Origin: Bordetella parapertussis
GTDB lineage: Bacteria; Pseudomonadota; Gammaproteobacteria; Burkholderiales; Burkholderiaceae
Direction of reading: 5' to 3'
Length of the DNA stretch: 21,456 nt
Assembly (NCBI GenBank): GCA_945901665.1
Contig: CAMDLJ010000007.1
Coordinates: 1 to 21,456 of the forward strand
Every line of letters begins with the position of its first letter. The first letter of the stretch is position 1. The notes beneath the pieces were generated by a model. It was not told the origin of the DNA and searched no databases. It saw only the letters and a list, made by a program, of their open reading frames with translations. Below, one piece after another: positions 1 to 7,319 of this stretch. A program made the translations under genes and the position numbers.

Positions 1-165
1 GGTGCGGCTATAAAACTGTCCATAAGAATGCTTGACCAATGATTTGTCTGGCAACCGTGAGACGATTTCATTGGAAGGAAACAATGTTCCTGCTCGCTCT
101 AGGAAGTGATTCAAAGACAAGTTCACCTTCATCATGGTGCTGGTGACGCCTGCGCTAGATTTCAT
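1..165 (-). CDS. AMP-dependent acyl-CoA synthetase, N-terminal fragment (runs off left edge)
   Basis: The first 55 codons of a gene reading leftwards out of the window. The peptide contains LNHFLERAGTLFP, then EIVSRLPDKSLVKHSYGQFY. I recognise this as the N-terminus of long-chain or medium-chain fatty-acyl-CoA synthetases of the ANL superfamily, which activate fatty acids with ATP and CoA. The ATG at 165 has a GGAG eight bases upstream; a second in-frame ATG pair at 135-130 (MMKV) matches where many homologues begin, so the first ten residues may be untranslated. No AMP-binding motif is visible because only the extreme N-terminus is present. By my count GC is 75/165 (45%), far below the cox operon, which is odd for a neighbour. 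The family call rests on remembered family sequence only. Confidence 0.72.
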   Translation of the reverse strand, partial: MKSSAGVTSTMMKVNLSLNHFLERAGTLFPSNEIVSRLPDKSLVKHSYGQFYSRT

Positions 166-382
166 TGGGGGAACTCCATAGGTTTTTGTATCCTCTCAAT
201 CATGGCTTAGAAATAGCTTAAAGAAAACTTCATCATCTACTTTTATTTCTTCATGTAGCCGAAATTCTTCTCCCAATCTAAGCAGAAAGATCAATTCATG
301 TTGATCCTGTATGACTGACCAAAGGATCAGAATTTTTAGAGTTTAGTTGGGCATCAGCTAACACTGTTTTTAGATTAGTAGC

Positions 383-420
383 TAGGGTAAAGCCTAGTTA
401 CTGGGGCAGTACATACCCTA
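383..420. promoter_or_regulatory. Nested inverted repeats upstream of cox operon (candidate operator)
   Basis: TAGGGTA (383-389) and TACCCTA (414-420) are perfect inverted 7-mers 31 bp apart start to start, about three helical turns. Between them lies a second perfect repeat, TACTG-GGG-CAGTA (399-411). CTAGG/CCTAG also overlaps the left half. The layout could be a binding site for a dimeric regulator or a foldable RNA. The binding protein is not known. Confidence 0.35.
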
Positions 421-523
421 AGAGTAAAAAATCTAAAAGTCTAAATAAGTCATATAGTTTTAAAAAGTAATATTTCATACGACAAATCGACCAAATAATT
501 CAAATACCTTAAAAGTTTCTCCT

Positions 524-552
524 TTGCGCAAGGTAGCGTTCTACACCATACT
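524..552 (+). promoter_or_regulatory. Candidate sigma-70 promoter for the cox operon
   Basis: TTGCGC (524-529) and CATACT (547-552) are separated by 17 bp, matching the -35 and -10 consensus at 3/6 and 4/6 positions. Transcription would begin near 559, about 33 bases before the coxM ATG. The match is weak and an activator would be expected. Confidence 0.25.
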
Positions 553-558
553 AGATGA

Positions 559-573
559 CTGTTTTTCAAACAG
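559..573 (+). promoter_or_regulatory. Leader hairpin before coxM
   Basis: CTGTTT-TTC-AAACAG is a perfect 6-bp stem with a 3-base loop, eight bases upstream of the coxM ribosome binding site (GGAG, 581-584). It would sit at or near the 5' end of a transcript from the candidate promoter at 524-552, so it could affect mRNA stability or bind a protein as DNA. Confidence 0.35.
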
Positions 574-591
574 AACCATAGGAGACTTTTG

Positions 592-1455
592 ATGATTCCA
601 CCGCGTTTTGAATACCACGCGCCCAAAACCGTCGGTGAGGCAGTTGCCTTGCTCGGCCAATTGGGCTCCGAGGCCAAGTTGCTGGCTGGCGGCCACAGTT
701 TGCTTCCCATGATGAAGCTTCGTTTTGCTCAGCCCGAACATTTGATCGACATTAACCGCATCCCCGAACTCAGGGGCATCCGCGAAGAGGGTGGTACGAT
801 CGTGATCGGCGCTATGACGGTTGAAAACGAGTTGATCAGCTCCCCCATTTTGCAAGCCAAAGTGCCGTTGTTATGCGAAGCGGCCAAACTGATTGCCGAC
901 CCACAGGTGCGCAACCGCGGCACCATCGGCGGAGATATTGCTCACGGCGACCCCGGCAACGATCACCCAGCGCTGTCCCTCGTCATAGAAGCCTCTTTTG
1001 TCCTCGAAGGCCCCAAGGGTCGCCGAACCGTGGCCGCCGATGGCTTTTTTCTGGGCACCTACATGACCCAGCTCGAAGAAAACGAGGTCATGTGCGAAAT
1101 CCGAGTACCCGCTTTTGCGCACGGCACAGGCTACGCTTACGAAAAACTCAAACGCAAAACCGGCGACTGGGCAACCGCCGGTTGCGCCGTGGTCATTCGC
1201 AAAAAAGGCGACCAAGTCAGCCATGTGCGTATTGGCCTGACCAATGTCGCCCCCACTGCACTGCGCGCTGAACAAGCCGAAGCGGCTTTGCTGAACAAGC
1301 CTTTCAACGCGGCCAACGTCCAAGCCGCTGCGGCTGCAGCCATATCCATTTGTAACCCCGCAGAAGACCTGCGCGGCGACATCGAATACAAAACAGCCAT
1401 GGCCGGTGAAATGGTCAAACGCGCCCTCAACAAAGCCTGGGCGCTGTGCGCTTAA
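592..1455 (+). CDS. coxM: CO dehydrogenase medium (FAD) subunit CoxM
   Basis: A 287-residue flavoprotein subunit that carries electrons from the 2Fe-2S clusters of CoxS to the membrane acceptor. Both FAD pyrophosphate-binding motifs of the family are present: AGGHS at residues 32-36 and TIGGD at 111-115, the positions I recall for Oligotropha CoxM. The length is also normal for the family. An FAD-binding domain (about 1-175) is followed by a CO_deh_flav_C domain (about 180-280). I chose the ATG at 592 because GGAG at 581-584 precedes it by seven bases; a TTG directly in front is in frame but less likely. It is the first gene of the operon, with coxS following after 16 bases. Confidence 0.95.
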   Translation: MIPPRFEYHAPKTVGEAVALLGQLGSEAKLLAGGHSLLPMMKLRFAQPEHLIDINRIPELRGIREEGGTIVIGAMTVENELISSPILQAKVPLLCEAAKLIADPQVRNRGTIGGDIAHGDPGNDHPALSLVIEASFVLEGPKGRRTVAADGFFLGTYMTQLEENEVMCEIRVPAFAHGTGYAYEKLKRKTGDWATAGCAVVIRKKGDQVSHVRIGLTNVAPTALRAEQAEAALLNKPFNAANVQAAAAAAISICNPAEDLRGDIEYKTAMAGEMVKRALNKAWALCA

Positions 1456-1471
1456 ATTCAAGGAATACACC

Positions 1472-1957
1472 ATGACCAAAAAACTCATCACCGTCTCCGT
1501 CAACGGCAAGAAAGAAGAAAAAGCCGTTGAGCCGCGCACCTTGCTGATCCACTTTCTGCGCGAAGAACTCAACCTGACCGGCGCCCACATTGGTTGTGAA
1601 ACCAGCCACTGCGGTGTCTGCACGGTGGACCTCGATGGCCAATCGGTCAAGTCCTGCACGCACCTGGCCATTCAGTGCGACGGCTCGGAAGTGCTCACCG
1701 TCGAAGGCCTGGCCCAAAAGGGCGTGCTGCACGCGGTGCAAGAGGGCTTTTACAAAGAGCACGGATTGCAGTGCGGCTTTTGCACCCCCGGCATGCTGAT
1801 GCGCGCCTACCGCTTCTTGCAAGAAAACCCCAACCCGAGCGAAGACGAAATTCGCCACGGCATGGCCGGCAACCTGTGCCGCTGCACCGGCTACCAAAAC
1901 ATCATCAAAGCCGTCCAGTACGCCGCCAAAAAATTGCAAGAGCCCGTTACGGCTTGA
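1472..1957 (+). CDS. coxS: CO dehydrogenase small (2x 2Fe-2S) subunit CoxS
   Basis: A 161-residue iron-sulfur subunit relaying electrons from the Mo-Cu site in CoxL to FAD in CoxM. The N-terminal plant-ferredoxin-type cluster uses C42, C47, C50 and C62 ([16 protein letters not shown]). The C-terminal four-helix [2Fe-2S] domain uses C101, C104, C136 and C138 (CGFCTPG and LCRCTGY). All eight ligands are intact and the length is normal. The ATG at 1472 has AAGGAA at 1460-1465. Longer in-frame starts inside coxM lack family similarity. The gene sits between coxM and coxL as in other form I operons. Confidence 0.96.
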   Translation: MTKKLITVSVNGKKEEKAVEPRTLLIHFLREELNLTGAHIGCETSHCGVCTVDLDGQSVKSCTHLAIQCDGSEVLTVEGLAQKGVLHAVQEGFYKEHGLQCGFCTPGMLMRAYRFLQENPNPSEDEIRHGMAGNLCRCTGYQNIIKAVQYAAKKLQEPVTA

Positions 1958-1986
1958 AGCACACACCCATTTGATTGGAGACACAC

Positions 1987-4398
1987 ATGAACGCACCGGT
2001 ACTTTCCGCTGAAGCCCGTGAACTCGCGCTGGCTGGCATGGGCGCTTCGCGCCTGCGCAAAGAAGACGCCCGCTTTATCCAAGGCAAGGGCAACTATGTT
2101 GACGACATCAAGATGCCCGGCATGCTGCACATGGACATCGTGCGCAGCCCCATCGCCCACGGCCGCATCGTCAGGATCAACAAAGAAGCCGCCTTGGCCA
2201 TGCCCGGCGTACACGCCGTGCTGACCGCCGACGACTTGAAGCCTTTGAAGCTGCACTGGATGCCCACCTTGGCGGGCGACGTGGCCGCCGTGTTGGCCGA
2301 CCAGAAAGTGCATTTCCAAATGCAAGAAGTGGCCATCGTCATCGCCGACGACCGCTACATCGCCGCTGACGCCGTGGAAGCCGTGGAAGTCGAATACGAA
2401 GAGCTGCCCGTGGTGATGGACCCCTACGCCGCCCTGCAACCCGGCGCACCCGTGATCCGCGACGACCTGGCCGGCAAAACCGAAGGCGCACACGGCAAAC
2501 GCGAGCACCACAACCACATCTTCACCTGGGACGCGGGCGACAAGGCCGCCGCCGACGCCGCTTTTGACAAAGCCGAAGTGACCGTGTCGCAGCACATGTA
2601 CTACCCCCGAGTCCACCCCTGCCCGCTGGAGACCTGCGGCTGCGTGGCCAGCTTTGACCCGATCAAGGGCGACCTGACCACCTTCATCACCTCGCAAGCC
2701 CCGCATGTGGTGCGCACCGTGGTGTCCATGCTCTCGGGCATCCCTGAATCCAAAGTGCGCATCGTCAGCCCCGACATCGGTGGTGGCTTTGGCAACAAGG
2801 TCGGCATTTACCCCGGCTATGTCTGCGCCATCGTGGCCTCCATCGTGCTGGGCCGCCCGGTCAAGTGGGTGGAAGACCGCATCGAAAACATCTCGTCCAC
2901 CGCCTTTGCCCGTGACTACCACATGGACGGCGAATTGGCGGCGACTGCCGACGGCAAGATCACCGGCCTGCGTGTGAACGTGGTGGCCGACCACGGCGCG
3001 TTTGACGCCTGCGCCGACCCGACCAAATTCCCTGCCGGCATGTTCCACATCGTCTCGGGCAGTTACGACATTCCGGCCGCGCACGCCAGTGTCAAAGGCG
3101 TCTACACCAACAAGGCGCCCGGTGGCGTGGCTTACCGCTGCTCTTTCCGCGTGACCGAAGCGGTGTATTTGATCGAGCGCATGGTCGACGTGTTGGCGCA
3201 AAAGCTGGGCATGGACAAGGCCGAAATCCGCGCCAAGAACTTCATCAAGAAAGAACAGTTCCCGTACCGCAGCGCGTTCGGCTTTGATTTCGATTCCGGC
3301 GACTACCAGACCGCTTTGGACAAGGTGCTGGAAGCGGTGGACTACAAAGGCCTGCGCGCCGAGCAAGCGGCCAAACGCGCCGACCCCAACAGCCCCACCC
3401 TGATGGGCATTGGCTTGGTCACCTTCACCGAAGTCGTCGGTGCCGGGCCGTCCAAGATCTGCGACATCTTGGGCGTGGGCATGTTCGATTCGTGCGAAAT
3501 CCGCATCCACCCCACCGGCAGCGCGATTGCCCGCATGGGCACGATCACGCAAGGCCAAGGCCACCAGACCACCTATGCGCAGATCATCGCCACCGAGCTG
3601 GGCATTCCGTCTGAAGTGATTCAGGTCGAAGAGGGCGATACCAGCACCGCGCCTTACGGCTTGGGCACTTACGGCTCGCGCTCCACGCCCGTGGCCGGTG
3701 CTGCCATTGCTTTGGCGGCGCGCAAGATCCACGCCAAAGCCCGCAAGATTGCGGCCCACATGCTCGAAGTCAACGAGAACGACCTCGACTGGGAAGTCGA
3801 CCGCTTCAAAGTCAAGGGCGACGACAGCAAGTTCAAAACCATGGCCGAGGTGGCGTGGCAGGCTTACCACCAGCCACCAGACGGCTTGGAGCCCGGTTTG
3901 GAGGCCGTGCATTACTACGACCCACCGAACTTCACCTTCCCCTTTGGCATCTACCTGTGCGTGGTCGACATCGACCGCGCCACCGGCGAGACCAAGATCC
4001 GCCGCTTTTATGCGCTGGACGACTGCGGCACCCGCATCAACCCGATGATCATCGAAGGCCAAATCCACGGCGGTTTGACCGAAGGTTTTGCCGTGGCCAT
4101 GGGCCAGCAAATGCCGTTTGACGCGCAGGGCAACTTGCTGGGCAACACGCTGATGGACTACTTCTTGCCCACCTTCGTGGAAACCCCGCATTGGGAAACC
4201 GACCACACGGTGACGCCTTCGCCGCACCACCCCTTGGGTGCCAAGGGCGTGGCCGAATCGCCCCACGTCGGGTCTATTCCCACCTTCACTTCGGCGGTGG
4301 TGGATGCTTTCTCTCACCTGGGTGTCACGCACCTAGACATGCCGCACAACGCTTTTCGCACCTGGAAAGCGCTGCGCGAGCATGGCGCGGCCCTGTAA
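1987..4398 (+). CDS. coxL: CO dehydrogenase large (Mo-Cu) subunit CoxL, form I
   Basis: An 803-residue catalytic subunit oxidising CO with water to CO2, two protons and two electrons. The active-site loop reads VAYRCSFR, with the copper-binding cysteine at residue 385. This is the form I signature; form II relatives have AYRGAGR. The Mo-pocket motif GGGFGNK is at 265-271. The catalytic glutamate is E757 in GAKGVAESPHVG, close to the E763 known from Oligotropha. An N-terminal hammerhead domain (about 30-145) precedes the molybdopterin-binding domains. The ATG at 1987 has GGAG six bases upstream; a TTG at 1975 is in frame but overlaps that site. There is no signal peptide, as expected for a cytoplasmic enzyme on the inner membrane face. 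Confidence 0.97.
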   Translation: MNAPVLSAEARELALAGMGASRLRKEDARFIQGKGNYVDDIKMPGMLHMDIVRSPIAHGRIVRINKEAALAMPGVHAVLTADDLKPLKLHWMPTLAGDVAAVLADQKVHFQMQEVAIVIADDRYIAADAVEAVEVEYEELPVVMDPYAALQPGAPVIRDDLAGKTEGAHGKREHHNHIFTWDAGDKAAADAAFDKAEVTVSQHMYYPRVHPCPLETCGCVASFDPIKGDLTTFITSQAPHVVRTVVSMLSGIPESKVRIVSPDIGGGFGNKVGIYPGYVCAIVASIVLGRPVKWVEDRIENISSTAFARDYHMDGELAATADGKITGLRVNVVADHGAFDACADPTKFPAGMFHIVSGSYDIPAAHASVKGVYTNKAPGGVAYRCSFRVTEAVYLIERMVDVLAQKLGMDKAEIRAKNFIKKEQFPYRSAFGFDFDSGDYQTALDKVLEAVDYKGLRAEQAAKRADPNSPTLMGIGLVTFTEVVGAGPSKICDILGVGMFDSCEIRIHPTGSAIARMGTITQGQGHQTTYAQIIATELGIPSEVIQVEEGDTSTAPYGLGTYGSRSTPVAGAAIALAARKIHAKARKIAAHMLEVNENDLDWEVDRFKVKGDDSKFKTMAEVAWQAYHQPPDGLEPGLEAVHYYDPPNFTFPFGIYLCVVDIDRATGETKIRRFYALDDCGTRINPMIIEGQIHGGLTEGFAVAMGQQMPFDAQGNLLGNTLMDYFLPTFVETPHWETDHTVTPSPHHPLGAKGVAESPHVGSIPTFTSAVVDAFSHLGVTHLDMPHNAFRTWKALREHGAAL

Positions 4399-4410
4399 TT
4401 TGGAAAGACC

Positions 4411-5058
4411 ATGGAAGTCAAACTCGACAAACAATACCCACTCGATGTGGACGCCGCACGGGCCTGGGCCCTGCTGACCGACCTGAAAGCCACGGCCAAC
4501 TGCATGCCCGGCGCGGAAATCACCGAGCAGCTGTCCGAGACCTCGTTCAAAGGCGGCGTCAAAGTCAAAGTGGGTCCCGCTGTGGCCCAGTTTGGCGGCA
4601 CGGTGGACGTGATCGAAGCGGTGGCCAGCGAGCGCAAGATGGTCTTGCGCGGCAAGGGCGCAGACAAGGGCGGCTCGTCCGCCTCGATGGACCTGACGGC
4701 CATCATCACCGCCGACCCGGCCAACCCCGCGCACTGCGTGTTGAACGGCCAGGCCGCTGTGATTGTGAACGGCAAGTTCGCGCAGTTTGGCGGCCGCTTG
4801 ATGGTGCAGGTGTCGGACATGTTGTTGGCGCAGTTTGTTGAGAACTTTCGCCAAACCGCATTGACTTTGCCTGCGGCCGAAGGCTCGCCCGCTGCTGCTG
4901 CGGCAGCGGCCACAGCGCAAGGTCAAGGTGAAGGTCAAGATCAAGTTCAGCCTGCCGCGGCTGCAGCGCCGGTGGTGGCCCGCGAGATCAATGGCCTGGC
5001 CATCTTTTGGGCCTTGGTCAAGAGCTGGTTTGGCGGCCTGTTCGGCAAGAAGGCCTGA
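4411..5058 (+). CDS. coxG: CoxG, SRPBCC-fold protein with membrane-binding tail
   Basis: A 215-residue protein. Residues 1-150 look like the CoxG/SRPBCC lipid-binding fold (DAARAWALLTDL, CMPGAEI, FKGGVKVKVGP). An Ala/Gln-rich linker (about 157-192) follows, then a hydrophobic, aromatic C-terminal helix (NGLAIFWALVKSWFGGLF) with a lysine end. The family is required for CO dehydrogenase to attach to the membrane, and mycobacterial CoxG has been reported to deliver quinone to the enzyme. A folded cup, a floppy linker and an amphipathic anchor fit that job, but this is inference for this protein. The ATG at 4411 follows coxL by 12 bases with GGAAAG before it. Here it lies directly after coxL, rather than after coxF as in Oligotropha. 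Confidence 0.88.
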   Translation: MEVKLDKQYPLDVDAARAWALLTDLKATANCMPGAEITEQLSETSFKGGVKVKVGPAVAQFGGTVDVIEAVASERKMVLRGKGADKGGSSASMDLTAIITADPANPAHCVLNGQAAVIVNGKFAQFGGRLMVQVSDMLLAQFVENFRQTALTLPAAEGSPAAAAAAATAQGQGEGQDQVQPAAAAAPVVAREINGLAIFWALVKSWFGGLFGKKA

Positions 5059-5060
5059 GC

Positions 5061-6020
5061 ATGAGCACGCCTGACCCGAACGAACAGCCTGCGGCCCAAG
5101 AGCGCTTGTTGCGCGAAAGGCTGCAGCTCTCGGGTTATCTGGCCGATGCCGACCTGACCACCACCGTGTGGCTGGCCTCGGCCTTGCAGCGCCCCTTGTT
5201 GTTGGAAGGCGATGCGGGCGTAGGCAAAACCGCTTTGGCCACGGCCTTGGCCGAGTCGCAAAACGCCACCCTGGTGCGCTTGCAATGCTTTGAAGGTCTG
5301 GACCTGGCGCAAGCGGCTTACGAGTGGAACTATGGCCGCCAGTTGATGGCCATCCGCATGAGCGAAGCCGCGCCAGACGGCGCAGGCCGGGTGCGCGAGT
5401 CTGACGTGTTCAGCCGCGACTTTTTGCTCGAGCGCCCCTTGCTGCGCGCCATCAGCCAGACCGGCCCTTGTGTGCTCTTGATCGACGAGATCGACCGCGC
5501 CGACGAAGCCTTTGAAGCGTTCTTGCTGGAAGTGCTGGCCGAATACCAGATCACCGTGCCCGAGATCGGCACCATCCGCGCCACCCACATTCCGCAGGTG
5601 ATTTTGACCAGCAACGGCACGCGCGAGTTGTCGGACGCGCTGCGCCGCCGCTGTCTGTACCACTACCTCGACTACCCGACGCTGGCGCGTGAGATCGCCA
5701 TCGTCAAATCCGCTTTGCCTGAGGCCGACACCCGGCTGGTCGAAGAGGCGGTGCAGTTCGTGCAGCGCCTGCGCCGAGAAGACCTGGCCAAGATCCCCGG
5801 CATTGCCGAAACCCTGGACTGGGTGAACGCCCTCTTTCAGATGCGTCACAGCTCACTGCCCGAAGACATGGCGGCGGTGCTGGGCACTTTGGGCTGCTTG
5901 CTCAAAACCCGCGAAGACCGCTTTGTCATGGGCCCCGACCGCCTGCGCCAACTGGTCGAAGGCCGGCGCATTGTGGGTGTGGCTGAAAACGCCAACGAGC
6001 AGGCCAAGGTGGCGGCATGA
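5061..6020 (+). CDS. coxD: CoxD, MoxR-type AAA+ ATPase for CO dehydrogenase maturation
   Basis: A 319-residue AAA+ ATPase of the MoxR family. Walker A is GDAGVGKT (50-57), Walker B is VLLIDEID (138-145), and sensor 1 lies in ILTSNGTRE (181-189). An arginine-finger region, SDALRRRC, is at about 191-198. In Oligotropha, CoxD is a chaperone-like ATPase needed to build the sulfur-bridged Mo-Cu centre and is membrane associated. It probably works with the VWA protein CoxE encoded just downstream, the usual MoxR-VWA pairing. The ATG at 5061 starts two bases after the coxG stop, so translation is likely coupled. Its stop overlaps an ATG (ATGA) opening a five-codon mini-ORF. Confidence 0.93.
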   Translation: MSTPDPNEQPAAQERLLRERLQLSGYLADADLTTTVWLASALQRPLLLEGDAGVGKTALATALAESQNATLVRLQCFEGLDLAQAAYEWNYGRQLMAIRMSEAAPDGAGRVRESDVFSRDFLLERPLLRAISQTGPCVLLIDEIDRADEAFEAFLLEVLAEYQITVPEIGTIRATHIPQVILTSNGTRELSDALRRRCLYHYLDYPTLAREIAIVKSALPEADTRLVEEAVQFVQRLRREDLAKIPGIAETLDWVNALFQMRHSSLPEDMAAVLGTLGCLLKTREDRFVMGPDRLRQLVEGRRIVGVAENANEQAKVAA

Positions 6021-6065
6021 GCCGCGCACGCTGAGCACGGCGGCCCCACGCGCGACGACCACCGA

Positions 6066-7280
6066 ATGAACACCGCCACCACACCCAAGGGCGCAGCCCA
6101 AGCCGCCGCTGCGGCCAGCACGCCTTCTGAGCGGCTGGCCGGCTTTGCCGCGCTTTTGCGCGAACACGGGCTCACGGTGGGCGTGGCCGAGCAACAAGCC
6201 ATGCTGCAAGCAGCCTTGTATTTTGGCCCGCTGCAAGAGCGCCCTTTGCAGGCCGCTTGGCGTGCGATTGCCTGCCACAGCCAGCGCGAATGGCAGCTCT
6301 GGCCCGATGTCTACGAGCGTTTTTGGCACCCCGAAAAACTGCGCGGCGGCGTCAAAGTCAGCGGCCAGACCCGGCCCAGCCGCAACCTGCGCCAGAGTGT
6401 GCAGGCCATGCACGACGAGATGCAGGCGGCGCAAGCACCGGCCAGCCAACCCGGCCAAAATGCCGCGCCCCAAACCGCTGGCGACATGGCGTCCAACCCG
6501 CCCGATGACAACGCAGCAGGCACACCCCGCGCCCAAGGCGGTGCCAGCCGCACCGAAGCCCTGCACCAGCGCGACGGCCAAATGTGGATGCCGCAAGAGC
6601 TCAGCGCCTTGCAGCAACTGGCGCGCCAGATCACCGCCAAACTGCAGCCGCGCCCCACCCGCCGCTGGCGTGTGGCCCCGCGCGGTCAGCGCCTCGATTT
6701 ACGCCAGACCCTGCGCCGCAGCGTGGCCTGGGGCGGCGAGTTGCTGCAACCAGCCTGGAAAGTGAAACGCGTCGAGCCACCGCGCCTGTTCATCCTGGCC
6801 GATGTGAGCCGCTCCATGGAATCGCACGCCGCGCTGTTTTTGCGCGTAGCCCGCGCTTTTGCCCTCGAAGCCGATGCCCGCGTGTTTGTCTTTCACACCC
6901 GCTTGGCCGAAGTCACGCCGTATATGCAGCGCGACACCCCCGCCATTCAGGAAAAAGTCAACGCCGTGACGGCGGGCTTTGGCGGCGGTACCCGCATTGC
7001 CGCGAGCTTGCAAGACTTTGCCCGTCACCATGCCCGCGCCCAGCTCAACCGGGGTGCCCGTGTGTGGGTGTTTTCGGACGGCTTTGACACCGATGGGCCC
7101 GAACTGCTGGACGCAGCGCTGCAAGAGGTGCGCGCCCGCGGTGCCCGCATCACCTGGTTTCACCCCACGCGCCAAGTGCCGGCGGCGAACGCCTTGCAGC
7201 GCGCGCGTGGCAGCATAGAGCGCTTTGTGCCGCTGGCCAGCTTGGCCGATTTGGCCGCAGCCCGCGCGGTTTTGCACTGA
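6066..7280 (+). CDS. coxE: CoxE, von Willebrand factor A domain maturation protein
   Basis: A 404-residue protein with a C-terminal VWA domain. The metal-ion-dependent adhesion site is complete: D246-x-S248-x-S250 (ADVSRSM), T309 in GGGTR, and D338 in FSDGFDTDG. The N-terminal half is a helical CoxE region with an Ala/Gln/Pro-rich stretch at about 120-165. CoxE is known to act with CoxD in copper insertion during Mo-Cu cofactor maturation. The ATG at 6066 is the first start after an in-frame stop, so the N-terminus is fixed, but no clear Shine-Dalgarno precedes it. The 45-base gap to coxD is longer than others in the front of this operon. Confidence 0.92.
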   Translation: MNTATTPKGAAQAAAAASTPSERLAGFAALLREHGLTVGVAEQQAMLQAALYFGPLQERPLQAAWRAIACHSQREWQLWPDVYERFWHPEKLRGGVKVSGQTRPSRNLRQSVQAMHDEMQAAQAPASQPGQNAAPQTAGDMASNPPDDNAAGTPRAQGGASRTEALHQRDGQMWMPQELSALQQLARQITAKLQPRPTRRWRVAPRGQRLDLRQTLRRSVAWGGELLQPAWKVKRVEPPRLFILADVSRSMESHAALFLRVARAFALEADARVFVFHTRLAEVTPYMQRDTPAIQEKVNAVTAGFGGGTRIAASLQDFARHHARAQLNRGARVWVFSDGFDTDGPELLDAALQEVRARGARITWFHPTRQVPAANALQRARGSIERFVPLASLADLAAARAVLH

Positions 7281-7319
7281 GTGAATGCGAACCCAATTTG
7301 ACGTCAAGGAGAGATCGCC

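Larger units (their letters stand above)
166..591. other. AT-rich divergent intergenic region
   Basis: About 425 bases separate the acyl-CoA synthetase start from coxM. I see no gene on either strand. The DNA is strikingly AT-rich, with runs such as TTTTAAAAAG and ATAATTCAAATACC, and it changes abruptly to GC-rich sequence at the coxM start. It must hold promoters for both divergent genes. Structured elements are a TGATCC/GGATCA inverted repeat (302-307 and 324-329), the nested inverted repeats at 383-420, and the leader hairpin at 559-573. No regulator gene lies here. Confidence 0.7.

Noticed and set aside
450..855. Short - strand frames near the coxM start
   Set aside because: They overlap the AT-rich leader and the real coxM frame, with no family resemblance or ribosome binding site.
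1891..4332. Very long open frame on the - strand opposite coxL
   Set aside because: It is antisense to a gene with clear family motifs and normal length. Its His/Gly/Val-rich translation is typical of an antisense frame in GC-rich coding DNA.
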